A DNA stretch of 64,000 nucleotides from Flammeovirgaceae bacterium (lineage in GTDB: Bacteria > Bacteroidota > Bacteroidia > Cytophagales > Cyclobacteriaceae): positions 1,774,501 to 1,838,500 of the forward strand of contig JACJYU010000001.1 of NCBI GenBank assembly GCA_020635915.1, given 5' to 3'. The notes beneath the pieces were generated by a model, which did not search any database, was not told the origin of the DNA, and saw only the letters and a program-made list of their open reading frames with translations. Shown here one piece after another: positions 39,935 to 48,675 of this stretch. The first letter of the stretch is position 1, and the number at the start of each line of letters is the position of its first letter. Both the position numbers and the translations under genes were made by a program.

Positions 39935-40261
39935 ATGAGAGTATCCACCGTATTGCTGGCCCTGATCGTATTGTTCACGTTCCCGGTATGGATTGGCCTT
40001 ATAGCCGGTGGCTTTGGCATTCTTATAGGAATAATGGGGGCCATGTTTGGCGCGGTGTTTGGCCTCGTTGGCGCTGTCTTTGGGGCCATAGGGGCGGTGC
40101 TTGAGGCCCTCTTTGATGGTATTTTCGGTTGGGGGCACCACTGGAATTTTATTGGCTTTCCACACTTTCGCCTCAATGGGTTTGGGCTTGCCGTCCTGGT
40201 GATAATAATTGCCCTGGTATGGGGAAGGCCGGCAAACCGAAAAGACGAAGGGGCGGGCTAG
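39935..40261 (+). CDS. Small glycine-rich membrane protein
   Basis: A 108-aa protein with two or three hydrophobic segments. The N-terminus (VSTVLLALIVLFTFPVWIGLI) is a TM. It is followed by glycine/alanine-rich hydrophobic repeats GAMFGAVFGLVGAVFGAIGAV, with regular GxxxG spacing suggesting tight helix packing, and a final TM (FGLAVLVIIIALVWG). Similar small proteins are common in Bacteroidota; no function is known. ATG 39935 is preferred to an open frame from 39755. Convergent overlap of 4 bp with the next gene. Confidence 0.65.
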   Translation: MRVSTVLLALIVLFTFPVWIGLIAGGFGILIGIMGAMFGAVFGLVGAVFGAIGAVLEALFDGIFGWGHHWNFIGFPHFRLNGFGLAVLVIIIALVWGRPANRKDEGAG

Positions 40262-41241
40262 GGGATTTTTAATTCTGCCTTGAACCCTTTGATGTGGTTG
40301 CGCAGTGCGCCCAGCCAGGTGGTGTCGGCATCCCATTTGGTGCCCAGGTACACGTTGCCCGACACAAGGTGTTTAAAATAGAATTTGTACACCGGTGTAG
40401 TGGCCGGGATGGTTTTCAGTTCCACCGATCCATTGGGGTAGGTGACGGAGGTAAGGGCACTTTCGTTGGGCACTTCCGGGTAGCCCAGCAATTCGCGCGC
40501 GATGGCACCTTCCGTATGCACATACGCCATTACATACTGGTAGCCATTGTTGCGAAGCTCCGTGGGGGAGGTGCCGGGCTCCGTCATTCCATAGCCAAAG
40601 GGGTAATGGTCCTTGAAAAACCGGGCAAGCAAGCTGTCCGCGGCAGCGTCTTTAAACCAGGGAACGGCCAGCCGGTCTACCTTTAGGTCAATGGCGAAAA
40701 AATCAGAACGCCTTCCGTCTATGATGTTGATAGGGAAATCCTTTTCCGGATAGCTGTTGATCAGCAAGTTTTTTACCGGCTGGCTGTTTACGGCCAACCG
40801 ATAGATGGCCTGCAGGGCTTCATTTAAGTCCGGGCTTTGCACCTCCCATCCGGGCTGGCCGTTGTCCACAAACCTTTCTGTCCCATTGAATGCCGTGAAA
40901 ACAAAAGAATAGGCATTTCCTTTTTTGGAAACCAGTATGATAAAGGCGATCTCACGGCCGGCAAGAAAGCCAGCAATCTTTTGGGTGACATCGGCCCCAG
41001 CGAAAACAAGCGCGGATTTAAAATAGGCCACGGCATCCACGCCAGTATTTTGGAACGAGCCCTGGATGGTTTCCAGCTCTTCGTTGGCAACACCCGTATA
41101 AAACACGCACGACCTCTTGGCCAGCAGGCCGTCAGGGACCTGGTCCGTGATTTCCAATTTTGCGGGCAGGGGGCCCACCATTTCCTGGGAACGGGCCGTA
41201 AGGGTGGGAAAGAGCAGGCAGGATAACAAAAAAAACCTCAT
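40258..41241 (-). CDS. Secreted hypothetical protein
   Basis: A 327-aa exported protein with an N-terminal signal peptide (cleavage near ARSQ, residue 19). The rest is an alpha/beta soluble domain with no membrane segment. I recognise no catalytic motif. The segment KRSCVFYTGVANEELETIQGSFQNTGVDAVAYF and a GYGMTEPGTSPTELRNNGYQYVM block may be landmarks for a search. Convergent with the small membrane protein. Confidence 0.7.
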   Translation of the reverse strand: MRFFLLSCLLFPTLTARSQEMVGPLPAKLEITDQVPDGLLAKRSCVFYTGVANEELETIQGSFQNTGVDAVAYFKSALVFAGADVTQKIAGFLAGREIAFIILVSKKGNAYSFVFTAFNGTERFVDNGQPGWEVQSPDLNEALQAIYRLAVNSQPVKNLLINSYPEKDFPINIIDGRRSDFFAIDLKVDRLAVPWFKDAAADSLLARFFKDHYPFGYGMTEPGTSPTELRNNGYQYVMAYVHTEGAIARELLGYPEVPNESALTSVTYPNGSVELKTIPATTPVYKFYFKHLVSGNVYLGTKWDADTTWLGALRNHIKGFKAELKIP

Positions 41242-41298
41242 GGGGTTGGGTTCAGGGAGGATAACGGCTTCACGAAGATAGTATTGTAAAGCAAATGT

Positions 41299-41619
41299 CT
41301 ATAATCCAATGTAAAAACCCGTGTCGTCCATTTTGATGGGATAAGTTTCCAGGTCGCGCGACCGCTCTGCCGATTCGCGGCCGCTCTTGAGTTGAAAACG
41401 GTACCCGTGCCAGGGGCACACGATTTCCCCCAGGTAATTGATCTTGCCTTTGCTCAGCGATTCACCGTTGTGCGAACACTTGTCCTCCACCGCATAAAAG
41501 TCATCGTTTACACGGGCCAGGCAAATCCTCCTTTGGTGCACGATCAGGAGTTGCGTGGCACCAGGCTTGATTTTACCGAAGGCATCTTCGGGGGAAGGGA
41601 AAATCTTTATCCATTGCAT
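41299..41619 (-). CDS. Rieske 2Fe-2S protein
   Basis: A 106-aa Rieske domain with both cluster-binding boxes, CSHNGESLSKG (Cys-x-His) and CPWHGYRF (Cys-x2-His). A size typical of NirD-like or dioxygenase ferredoxin components. No oxygenase is nearby, so the electron partner is unknown. The frame is open upstream to 41967, but this part would overlap the divergent M20 gene; ATG 41619 begins MQWIKIFPS. It has 58 bp to the next gene start. Confidence 0.85.
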   Translation of the reverse strand: MQWIKIFPSPEDAFGKIKPGATQLLIVHQRRICLARVNDDFYAVEDKCSHNGESLSKGKINYLGEIVCPWHGYRFQLKSGRESAERSRDLETYPIKMDDTGFYIGL

Positions 41620-41677
41620 GGAACAGGTTTTTGCTGGAATCGGGTTTTTTATAACTTGATCAAAATTAATTACCACC

Positions 41678-43009
41678 ATGAAGAAAACCCACCTTATTAC
41701 CCTCCTGATGGCCATGGCCTGTGCCCTTGTTTTTGCCCAAAACCCAAAGCAACAGGCCAAGCTGGACCAGAAGGCCAAAGAAATAGAAGGAAAAATGATA
41801 GAATGGCGCAGGCACTTCCACCAGTACCCTGAGCTGTCCAACCGTGAGTTCAAAACAGGCAAAATGATTGCCGACCATTTGAAATCGCTGGGCCTGGAGG
41901 TGAGGTACCCGGTGGCCAAGACCGGGGCGGTAGGGATATTGCGCACGGGCAGGCCTGGCCCCACCATTGCGTTGCGGGCGGATATCGATGGCCTGCCTGT
42001 AGTGGAAAGGAACAGCCTTCCTTTTGCTTCGAAGGAAAAATCGACTTACCTCGGCCAGGAGGTGGGCGTCATGCACGCCTGTGGCCACGATACCCACATT
42101 GCCATATTAATGGCAACGGCAGAGGTGCTTTCAGAAATGAAAAATGAACTCAAGGGGACCATCGTGTTTATGTTCCAGCCAGCAGAAGAAGGCGCCCCCG
42201 AAGGTGAGGAAGGTGGGGCGGCCTTAATGATCAAGGAAGGCGTGTTGGACGACCCTAAGGTGGACGTGGCCTTTGGCCTGCACATCAATTCGCAGACACC
42301 CGTGGGCGTGCTGGCGTTTAAACCGGAAGGGCTGCTGGCAGCGGCAGATATGTTAAAGATAAAGGTGAAGGGAGTGCAGGCCCATGGTTCAGCGCCCTGG
42401 TCGGGCATCGACCCCGTAGTGGTTTCCGCACAAATCATCAACGGGCTGCAGACCATTGTAAGCAGGCAACTGGATTTGACAAAGGCGGGCGCGGCCTTGA
42501 CCATTGCCACCATCCACGGGGGCGTAAGGAACAATATTATCCCCGAAGAAGTGGAGATGACAGGCACCCTCCGCACTTTGGACAATGACATGCAGGAGCA
42601 GATGCACGCCCGCATTAAAAGGACAGCGGAGAAAATCGCGGAGAGCATGGGGGCCAAAGCGGAGGTGGAGATCATCCGGGGGTACCCGGTCACCTACAAC
42701 TCGCCCGCCCTGACGGAATGGGCAAAGCCGGTGATGGAAAGGGTGGCAGGAAAGGACAAAGCAGTGGTGGTCAAGGCCGTGACCGGGGCCGAGGATTTTT
42801 CTTTCTTCTCGCAGAAGGTGCCCGGCTTCTTCTTCTTTGTGGGCGGTATGCCGTTGGATGCCGACCCCACTAAAGTGCCTTCGCACCATACACCGGATTT
42901 TTATATTGACGAAAGCGGCATGATCACCGGCCTGCGCGCGATGTTGAACCTGACCGTGGACTACATGAACAACCCGATGAAGGACATGGGCACTGGAATG
43001 AAACGGTAA
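41678..43009 (+). CDS. M20 family amidohydrolase, secreted
   Basis: A 443-aa zinc amidohydrolase (hippurate/IAA-amino-acid hydrolase class). It has a signal peptide (cleavage near VFAQ, residue 21), then metal and catalytic motifs: RADIDGLPV, HACGHDTHIA, QPAEEG and, at the C-terminus, GAEDFSFFSQ with the terminal ligand in VPSHHTPDF. The inserted lid/dimerisation domain lies near residues 210-330. Members hydrolyse N-acyl amino acids or peptides; the substrate is not known. Bidirectional terminator follows. Confidence 0.9.
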   Translation: MKKTHLITLLMAMACALVFAQNPKQQAKLDQKAKEIEGKMIEWRRHFHQYPELSNREFKTGKMIADHLKSLGLEVRYPVAKTGAVGILRTGRPGPTIALRADIDGLPVVERNSLPFASKEKSTYLGQEVGVMHACGHDTHIAILMATAEVLSEMKNELKGTIVFMFQPAEEGAPEGEEGGAALMIKEGVLDDPKVDVAFGLHINSQTPVGVLAFKPEGLLAAADMLKIKVKGVQAHGSAPWSGIDPVVVSAQIINGLQTIVSRQLDLTKAGAALTIATIHGGVRNNIIPEEVEMTGTLRTLDNDMQEQMHARIKRTAEKIAESMGAKAEVEIIRGYPVTYNSPALTEWAKPVMERVAGKDKAVVVKAVTGAEDFSFFSQKVPGFFFFVGGMPLDADPTKVPSHHTPDFYIDESGMITGLRAMLNLTVDYMNNPMKDMGTGMKR

Positions 43010-43020
43010 GCAACCAAACA

Positions 43021-43046
43021 AAAGCCCGTCAATTAATGGGCTTTTT
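43021..43046. terminator. Terminator after the M20 gene
   Basis: AAAGCCC (43021-43027) and GGGCTTT (43038-43044) enclose a 10-nt loop and are followed by Ts. It overlaps the 3' end of the convergent lipoprotein gene and could work in both directions. Confidence 0.7.
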
Positions 43047-43391
43047 GCATTCGTGGATGCAGGTGATAAATACGATGGGGCCGGCCATGCACGTGCTGGC
43101 AAGGCCCGCGGGCACCACCCAATCAATACTTACCACCTGTCCGGCCCTGAGGTCGAAATGGTAGAGCGGGTCCTCTTCCACGGTGGGGGCCTTTACATAA
43201 ACCCTGCGTTCCGGTTCCAACAGGGTGCCATCGGCCAGTTCAAACATTAGGCCACAGCCGTCCAGGCCCGTCATGTCGGTTACGGTGGCAAGGGTAGTGC
43301 ATACGCCTTCCCCGCATACCGGTATGCCAGGGTTTTTGCCGCATTGAAAGAGGCTTGCTGTCAATAAACAAAAGGAAATCAATCCTTTCAT
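43029..43391 (-). CDS. Lipoprotein of unknown function
   Basis: A 120-aa lipoprotein with signal peptide and a lipobox (SLFQC, about residue 17). The mature part has six further cysteines (GEGVCTTLA, DGCGLMF, ASTCMAG, FITCIHEC), suggesting disulfides. ATG 43391 gives the cleanest signal peptide; ATG 43418 would add nine charged residues. No family recognised. Confidence 0.65.
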   Translation of the reverse strand: MKGLISFCLLTASLFQCGKNPGIPVCGEGVCTTLATVTDMTGLDGCGLMFELADGTLLEPERRVYVKAPTVEEDPLYHFDLRAGQVVSIDWVVPAGLASTCMAGPIVFITCIHECKKPIN

Positions 43392-43559
43392 ATACCGTTT
43401 TTTACGCTTTAAAAACATACCATTATCCTTTGGTGGGGAAATAGGCTAATTTGTGAACGCAAACCGAGGACATTAATTTTGAGAAAAGACAAAAAACAAC
43501 CCTTCACCCGGCCTGTTTGCAAATATTGTGAGGCCGGACTGGGCAATTAAAAAAAACTT

Positions 43560-45743
43560 ATGGGAAAATACCTGAAAATCCTGATTTTACTTTTTGCCAT
43601 CCCCGCAATGGCGCAGAATGGGGCCCAGCCCATTGTCACTTCCGATGTATTGAAGCTGGCCACGGCCAACCAAATCCAGGTCTCCCCGGATGGGTCGAAG
43701 GCCGTTATGGTGGTCACCCGGAAGGCGGTCAAGAAGGAGTCGGAATATTATTATACGCGGCATTTGTATATGGTCAACCTCAACGGGGGCGATCCGGTGC
43801 AACTTACCTTTGGGGAGCGCAGCGATGGGCAGCCCGTATGGTCTCCGGACGGAACGCAAATTGCGTTTGTGAGGCGTGATGGCGAAGCTTCCCAAATTTG
43901 GCTTTTGCCGATGGGCGGAGGGGAAGCCCATCCCCTGACCACGGTGAAAACGGGTGCCTCGCAGCCCGTATGGTCCCCGGATGGAAAGAAAATTTTGTTT
44001 AGCTCCAGCATCCCCTTCCATGACATTGAGGGAACCCCCGGATGGGCAAACGAACGGCCCGGGAGGAACTACAATGATGAGCCCAATTGGCTGGGGATGG
44101 AAGGGGACGGGAAGAAGGGCATCAAGACATCCCCTGACGGCCCCATTGAAGAAATAAGGGCGTGGCTGGCAAAGAACGCCAGCGGGAAAAACCCCAGGGT
44201 AATCACCCGCCTGCAGTTCCAGGGCGAGAACGACCTTCAGCCCGAACAGAGGTTTTCCCACTTGTTTGTGGTGCCCGCCACGGGTGGCGAGGCCGCACAG
44301 GTAACAAACGGGTTTCAAAGTTTTCGGCAGGCAAGTTGGTCCACGGATGGGGCCAAGATCATTTGTACCTCTGAATTGCCCACGGTGGAGCCTGACGGGA
44401 ACAGGAAGTCGTCCATATGGTTGATGAATGCCGATGGAAAGGAATTGAAGGAATTCATGTCATTCAAAGAATATCCTGCCATGGGGGCCGCCTATTCCCC
44501 CGATGGGAAATCCATACTCTTCCTCTCCAGGAGCGGGGAGGATTTTTTGAGGGGGCAGCTTGAACTGGGGGTAATGGATGCCAACGGGGCCAACCCCAGG
44601 CTGTTGACGGAAGGCTTTGACAGGGACGTTTCTTCCCCCATTTGGTCACAGGACGGCAAGACAATTTATTTCACGGCTGCCGTGGACGGGGACGTGCCCT
44701 TGTACAGCATTCCTGCCAAAGGAGGCAAACCCACCATGGTGGTTGGCAACGACAAAGGGGTGATGGACTACGACCTGAAAGGGGACCGGGTTGTCTATGC
44801 CCAAACGGAAACGCTCAACCCCTGGGACGTGTACCTGATGTCCCTCAAGGACAAAAAAACGTCACAACTTACCCGGCTGAACGAAGAATGGCTAAAAGAC
44901 AAGAAGGTGACGCTTCCAAAAGAATATTGGGTCACCCGGCCAGATGGGGTGAAGGTGCAATATTGGGTGATGGAGCCCATGAACAGGAAGGACGGGACAA
45001 AGTATCCCACCATCCTGAACATTCACGGAGGCCCAACGGCCATGTGGGGCCCATCGGGATTTTCCATGTGGCATGAATTTCAGATGCAGGTGGGATGGGG
45101 GTATGGACTGGTGTTTTGCAACCCACGGGGCAGCGGTGGGTACGGTGAAGATTTTAAAAGGGGAAACTACCAGGACTGGGGAACAGGGCCCGCCAATGAC
45201 ATTTTGGCCGCGTTGGACGATGCCGCAAAAAACAACCCCTGGATAGACCAGGACCAGTATTTTGTGACAGGGGGCAGTTATGCCGGGTACATGGTGGCCT
45301 GGCTGGTGGGCCACGACCAGCGGTTTAAGGCGGCAAACGCACAAAGGGGGGTTTACGACCTTACCACATTTATGGGGGAAGGGAATGCCTGGCGGCTGGT
45401 GCCCGATTACTTTGGCTATCCATGGGAAAAGGACATTCAGAAATTGTTGGATGCGAATTCGCCCTATGCCTATGTGGACAAGATAAATACCCCGCTCCTC
45501 ATTATGCACAGCGATAAGGACTTGAGGACAGGGGTGATACAATCGGAAATGCTGTATAAAAGCTTGAAAATTTTAGGTAAGCCGGTGGAGTATATCCGCT
45601 ACCCCAATGAAGGCCATGAACTGTCGCGCAGTGGCAACCCGCTGCGGATGATGGACCGCCTCATAAGGATCGTTGAGTTCTTTGAGCGCTATGCCAAACA
45701 CCCGGAGGTGCCACCCGCGGCCCGGGGTGGGGCAGGAGGGTGA
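43560..45743 (+). CDS. Secreted S9 family peptidase (prolyl-oligopeptidase fold)
   Basis: A 727-aa exported serine peptidase. The signal peptide (cleavage near AMAQ, residue 19) is followed by a WD40-like beta-propeller (repeated SPDG elements: QVSPDGSKAVMV, VWSPDGTQIAFV, VWSPDGKKILF, AYSPDGKSILFL). The alpha/beta hydrolase domain then follows. The nucleophile is in GGSYAGYMVAW, and the His is in NEGHELSRSG near the end; the Asp lies in HSDKDLRTG. Family members cleave dipeptides or oligopeptides outside the cytoplasm, fitting a protein-degrading organism. No partner gene in the cluster. Confidence 0.93.
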   Translation: MGKYLKILILLFAIPAMAQNGAQPIVTSDVLKLATANQIQVSPDGSKAVMVVTRKAVKKESEYYYTRHLYMVNLNGGDPVQLTFGERSDGQPVWSPDGTQIAFVRRDGEASQIWLLPMGGGEAHPLTTVKTGASQPVWSPDGKKILFSSSIPFHDIEGTPGWANERPGRNYNDEPNWLGMEGDGKKGIKTSPDGPIEEIRAWLAKNASGKNPRVITRLQFQGENDLQPEQRFSHLFVVPATGGEAAQVTNGFQSFRQASWSTDGAKIICTSELPTVEPDGNRKSSIWLMNADGKELKEFMSFKEYPAMGAAYSPDGKSILFLSRSGEDFLRGQLELGVMDANGANPRLLTEGFDRDVSSPIWSQDGKTIYFTAAVDGDVPLYSIPAKGGKPTMVVGNDKGVMDYDLKGDRVVYAQTETLNPWDVYLMSLKDKKTSQLTRLNEEWLKDKKVTLPKEYWVTRPDGVKVQYWVMEPMNRKDGTKYPTILNIHGGPTAMWGPSGFSMWHEFQMQVGWGYGLVFCNPRGSGGYGEDFKRGNYQDWGTGPANDILAALDDAAKNNPWIDQDQYFVTGGSYAGYMVAWLVGHDQRFKAANAQRGVYDLTTFMGEGNAWRLVPDYFGYPWEKDIQKLLDANSPYAYVDKINTPLLIMHSDKDLRTGVIQSEMLYKSLKILGKPVEYIRYPNEGHELSRSGNPLRMMDRLIRIVEFFERYAKHPEVPPAARGGAGG

Positions 45744-45888
45744 TTTTTATGGGATATTGTAAATAACGGCAGTGTAAAAACCTTGTGGAGTGGTATCTGT
45801 GGCCAAGAAAGAAACTGTAGGTATGCCCACTTTCCTTCCCATGTACCATAGTTTGCTTATTGTCAATAAAAGAAATTTTTGGTTCGCT

Positions 45889-45896
45889 TAATTTTG
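45889..45896 (+). promoter_or_regulatory. -7 element before the TPR histidine kinase gene
   Basis: TAATTTTG matches TAnnTTTG exactly, 21 nt before the ATG at 45918. The -33 element is weak. Confidence 0.4.
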
Positions 45897-45917
45897 GCAA
45901 TTCAAAATTGCCCAAAG

Positions 45918-47855
45918 ATGGGCATGCAAAACAGGATGGCAAAAAGAGTGATTGTCCTATTGTTGTTGATGACGGGGGCGCGGGCCTTCGCCCAATCCCC
46001 GTATGTGGACAGTTTGGAGAACTTGCTGGGTACCGGCATCCATGACACGGTAAGGGTATGGGCGATGAACGAGCTAAGTAGGGAACGGGCCTATGGCTCT
46101 CCTGAGAAATCATTGCAATTGGCAAACCAGGCCTTGCAATTGGCAAACGAAATTGGGTACCAGCGGGGCGAGGCTTACTCCTACCGCATGCTGGCCTCTA
46201 TTGATGGTACACGTGACCATTACCTGGCCTATTCACAATACCTGCACAAGGCCATTAAACTGTTTATGGAACTACAAGATTCGGTTGGCCTGGCCAATTG
46301 CTACATTACCGAGGCAATTGTGTATGGCCGGCAACTGAATTTTGAAAGCGCGATCCAATCCTACCAAAAGGCCCTGACGGTTTTCCGAAACGCCAACATG
46401 CCAGAACGAACCGCTGTCTGTTTGAGCAACATGGGGTTCATTTACTATCAAATGGACAAGTATGAGGAAGCCAGGGAAAGTTTGGTGGAGGCCATTTCAA
46501 TAATCGAAACAATCGACAACACCATTGTCTTGGTCAACAGCTATAACAACCTTGGCCTTGTGCTGGTGCGGTTGGGCGACCTAAAGCAGGCCGATCAATA
46601 TTTTGAAAAGGTGCTAAAGCTGAACAAGGAATTGAAGGACAATTCCAACCCGGAGGCCTTTGTGGAAACACTGATAGGCAAATCCCAAATCTATAAAGCC
46701 TGGGGCCGCCCTAAAGAAGAAAAAAAATTGCTGGATGAGGCAAAAAAGTATTCGGAAAAATTCAATTACCTGGTTTTAATGAAGCAAACCTACCTGGGCC
46801 TGTCGGATTATTATTTGAGGGCAGGGGAGTATGACAAGTTGCAGAACACGCTTGACAGGTTCCGCATCGTTGACGACAGCATAACTAGGCAAGGGAGGAA
46901 AAACGAGGCTTCGGTGATTGCCAGCGTGATCAATGCCACCAAACTGGAATCGGATTTTGAAAGCGCGCAGGACAGTATCGTAAAGCAAGACCAGATGATC
47001 GCACAGCAGCGGAAAACGTTGATGGCGGCCGTATTGGTGAGCACGTTGTTTTTCATCCTGCTTGTCCTGCTCTTCCTTTCCAACAGGAGCAGGAAGCGAA
47101 TGAACAAGGCCCTGGCCGCGCACCGGGAGGCCATTGACCAGAAAAACACGGAGCTTGAACGCCTAAACCAAACCAAGGACAAATTCTTTTCCGTGGTGGC
47201 CCATGACCTTCGCAGCCCGCTCAATTCATTATTTGGGTTTTCCAACTTATTGGTAAAACATGCCGGGGCCATGTCAAAAGAAGAAATCCAAACCATGGGG
47301 GCCCAGCTTAGGGAATCGGTGTCCAATACGCTGAAGATGACCGAAAACCTAATCACCTGGGCAAGGGCCCAAATGTACGAGGAACAAACCAACCCCGAGT
47401 TGGTCAATGTAAGGTCGGTCATCGAGGAAACATTTAAGCTCAGCAAAGAAGAGGCCGCCAAAAAAGGGGTAGTGCTCAAGGGCGAAACGGACGATCAGGC
47501 CCAGGTATATGCCGACAGGAACCATTTGTTGTTGATCCTCAGGAACATTGTAAACAACGCCATCAAGTACACCCGGCCCGGGGACGAAATATCGGTGACC
47601 GTTAACGGGGAAAACGGCCAGACAAAAATCATGATAGACGACACCGGCATTGGCATGGACGAGGATACTAGGGAAAAACTTTTTTCGTTGGATGGGACAA
47701 TAAGCCATGTGGGGACATCCGGGGAGCGGGGCACAGGGCTGGGGCTGGTCTTGGTCAAGAATTTTGTGGACCGCAACAACGGTTCGTTGAGCGTAAGCAG
47801 CAAAAAAGACGAAGGGACCCGGTTCGTTGTGGTATTGCCATCCTCTTCACCTTGA
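45918..47855 (+). CDS. Sensor histidine kinase with TPR sensory domain
   Basis: A 645-aa histidine kinase. It starts with a signal peptide, then a periplasmic TPR array (about residues 40-350; for example AIQSYQKALTVFRNANMPERTAVCLSN), a coiled coil and a TM helix (TLMAAVLVSTLFFILLVLLFL) near residue 380. The kinase core begins with H-box VVAHDLRSPLNSLFGF, N-box RNIVNNAIKYTRPGDEI, G1 DDTGIGMD and G2 GERGTGLGLVLV. There is no response regulator next to it. ATG 45918 is chosen from several candidates (45924, 45936). Confidence 0.9.
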   Translation: MGMQNRMAKRVIVLLLLMTGARAFAQSPYVDSLENLLGTGIHDTVRVWAMNELSRERAYGSPEKSLQLANQALQLANEIGYQRGEAYSYRMLASIDGTRDHYLAYSQYLHKAIKLFMELQDSVGLANCYITEAIVYGRQLNFESAIQSYQKALTVFRNANMPERTAVCLSNMGFIYYQMDKYEEARESLVEAISIIETIDNTIVLVNSYNNLGLVLVRLGDLKQADQYFEKVLKLNKELKDNSNPEAFVETLIGKSQIYKAWGRPKEEKKLLDEAKKYSEKFNYLVLMKQTYLGLSDYYLRAGEYDKLQNTLDRFRIVDDSITRQGRKNEASVIASVINATKLESDFESAQDSIVKQDQMIAQQRKTLMAAVLVSTLFFILLVLLFLSNRSRKRMNKALAAHREAIDQKNTELERLNQTKDKFFSVVAHDLRSPLNSLFGFSNLLVKHAGAMSKEEIQTMGAQLRESVSNTLKMTENLITWARAQMYEEQTNPELVNVRSVIEETFKLSKEEAAKKGVVLKGETDDQAQVYADRNHLLLILRNIVNNAIKYTRPGDEISVTVNGENGQTKIMIDDTGIGMDEDTREKLFSLDGTISHVGTSGERGTGLGLVLVKNFVDRNNGSLSVSSKKDEGTRFVVVLPSSSP

Positions 47856-47913
47856 TTTTAACGGCTTTTCATTTTTATATTTGGTGCGGCTTTTTCGAAC
47901 CAACATTGAAATT

Positions 47914-48489
47914 ATGAGATTGATTGTATTCCTTTTTCTGTCCGCAATGGTTTCTTGTTCACCTGGCCCCGGCAACACGGTGGCCGAAGTGCCGCAAGAG
48001 GGGATACCGGCCGGGGCAGGCCAGGAGCAGTTTGCCGACACGCCCTCCCTTACCGGTTTTACCCTGAAGGACGCCAGCGGCAACCTTTCACAATCAGGAA
48101 TGGTGGAGGATGGAATGCCCGTGGGCAACTGGGCGGAATATTACCCCAATGGACTGGTGAAGTCCGTGACCCCGTATGTAAAGGGGAAAAAGGAGGGGCT
48201 GGCCATCGAAATAAACAGCAGCGGGCAACTCGAAAAAAGGATGATGTACCACAATGGCCAACTCAATGGCGAATACAAGGAATTTCGGTACACTACCCTA
48301 AAGGAAGAGCGCCACTACCAAAACGGGAAGTTGGAGGGCATAGTAAAAGTATACTATGACAACGGCAAGATAATGGAGGAGGGGGCCTATCAAAACGGTA
48401 CCCGCCACGGGGTGTCCAAATGGTATGACCAGGAAGGCAACGTGACTATTGAATACGAGTACAAAAATGGCGAATTGATAAAAAAATAG
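47914..48489 (+). CDS. MORN-repeat lipoprotein (YwqK-like)
   Basis: A 191-aa lipoprotein with signal peptide and lipobox (MVSC near residue 15). Repeats of the MORN/YwqK type make up the mature protein: VGNWAEYYPNGLVKSVTPYVKGKKEGLAIE, HNGQLNGEYKEF, YQNGKLEGIVKVYYDNGKIMEEGAYQNG split by short variations. The MORN-type proteins often act at membranes or in toxin-antitoxin context; no partner is seen here. It begins 58 bp after the histidine kinase and may be co-transcribed with it. Confidence 0.8.
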   Translation: MRLIVFLFLSAMVSCSPGPGNTVAEVPQEGIPAGAGQEQFADTPSLTGFTLKDASGNLSQSGMVEDGMPVGNWAEYYPNGLVKSVTPYVKGKKEGLAIEINSSGQLEKRMMYHNGQLNGEYKEFRYTTLKEERHYQNGKLEGIVKVYYDNGKIMEEGAYQNGTRHGVSKWYDQEGNVTIEYEYKNGELIKK

Positions 48490-48675
48490 CCGATTTTGCT
48501 AAATTTTGAACCTAATTCCGAAGAATTTCGTAAGAAGTGTTACCACTGCAAAAGATAGTGGAAGGCGTTGAACGGAAGCGCAGGAAAAGCAAAAAAAACT
48601 TACAACGCGGATTAACTTGGCGGGACATCCTGTCGCCCCAAAATTGTTTTACTAAAATAAAAATTGTTACGAGCT
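48490..48675. other. Intergenic region upstream of the Deg protease
   Basis: 186 bp, AT-rich close to the start codon. No clear TAnnTTTG match; a stress-type sigma factor promoter is possible. Confidence 0.3.
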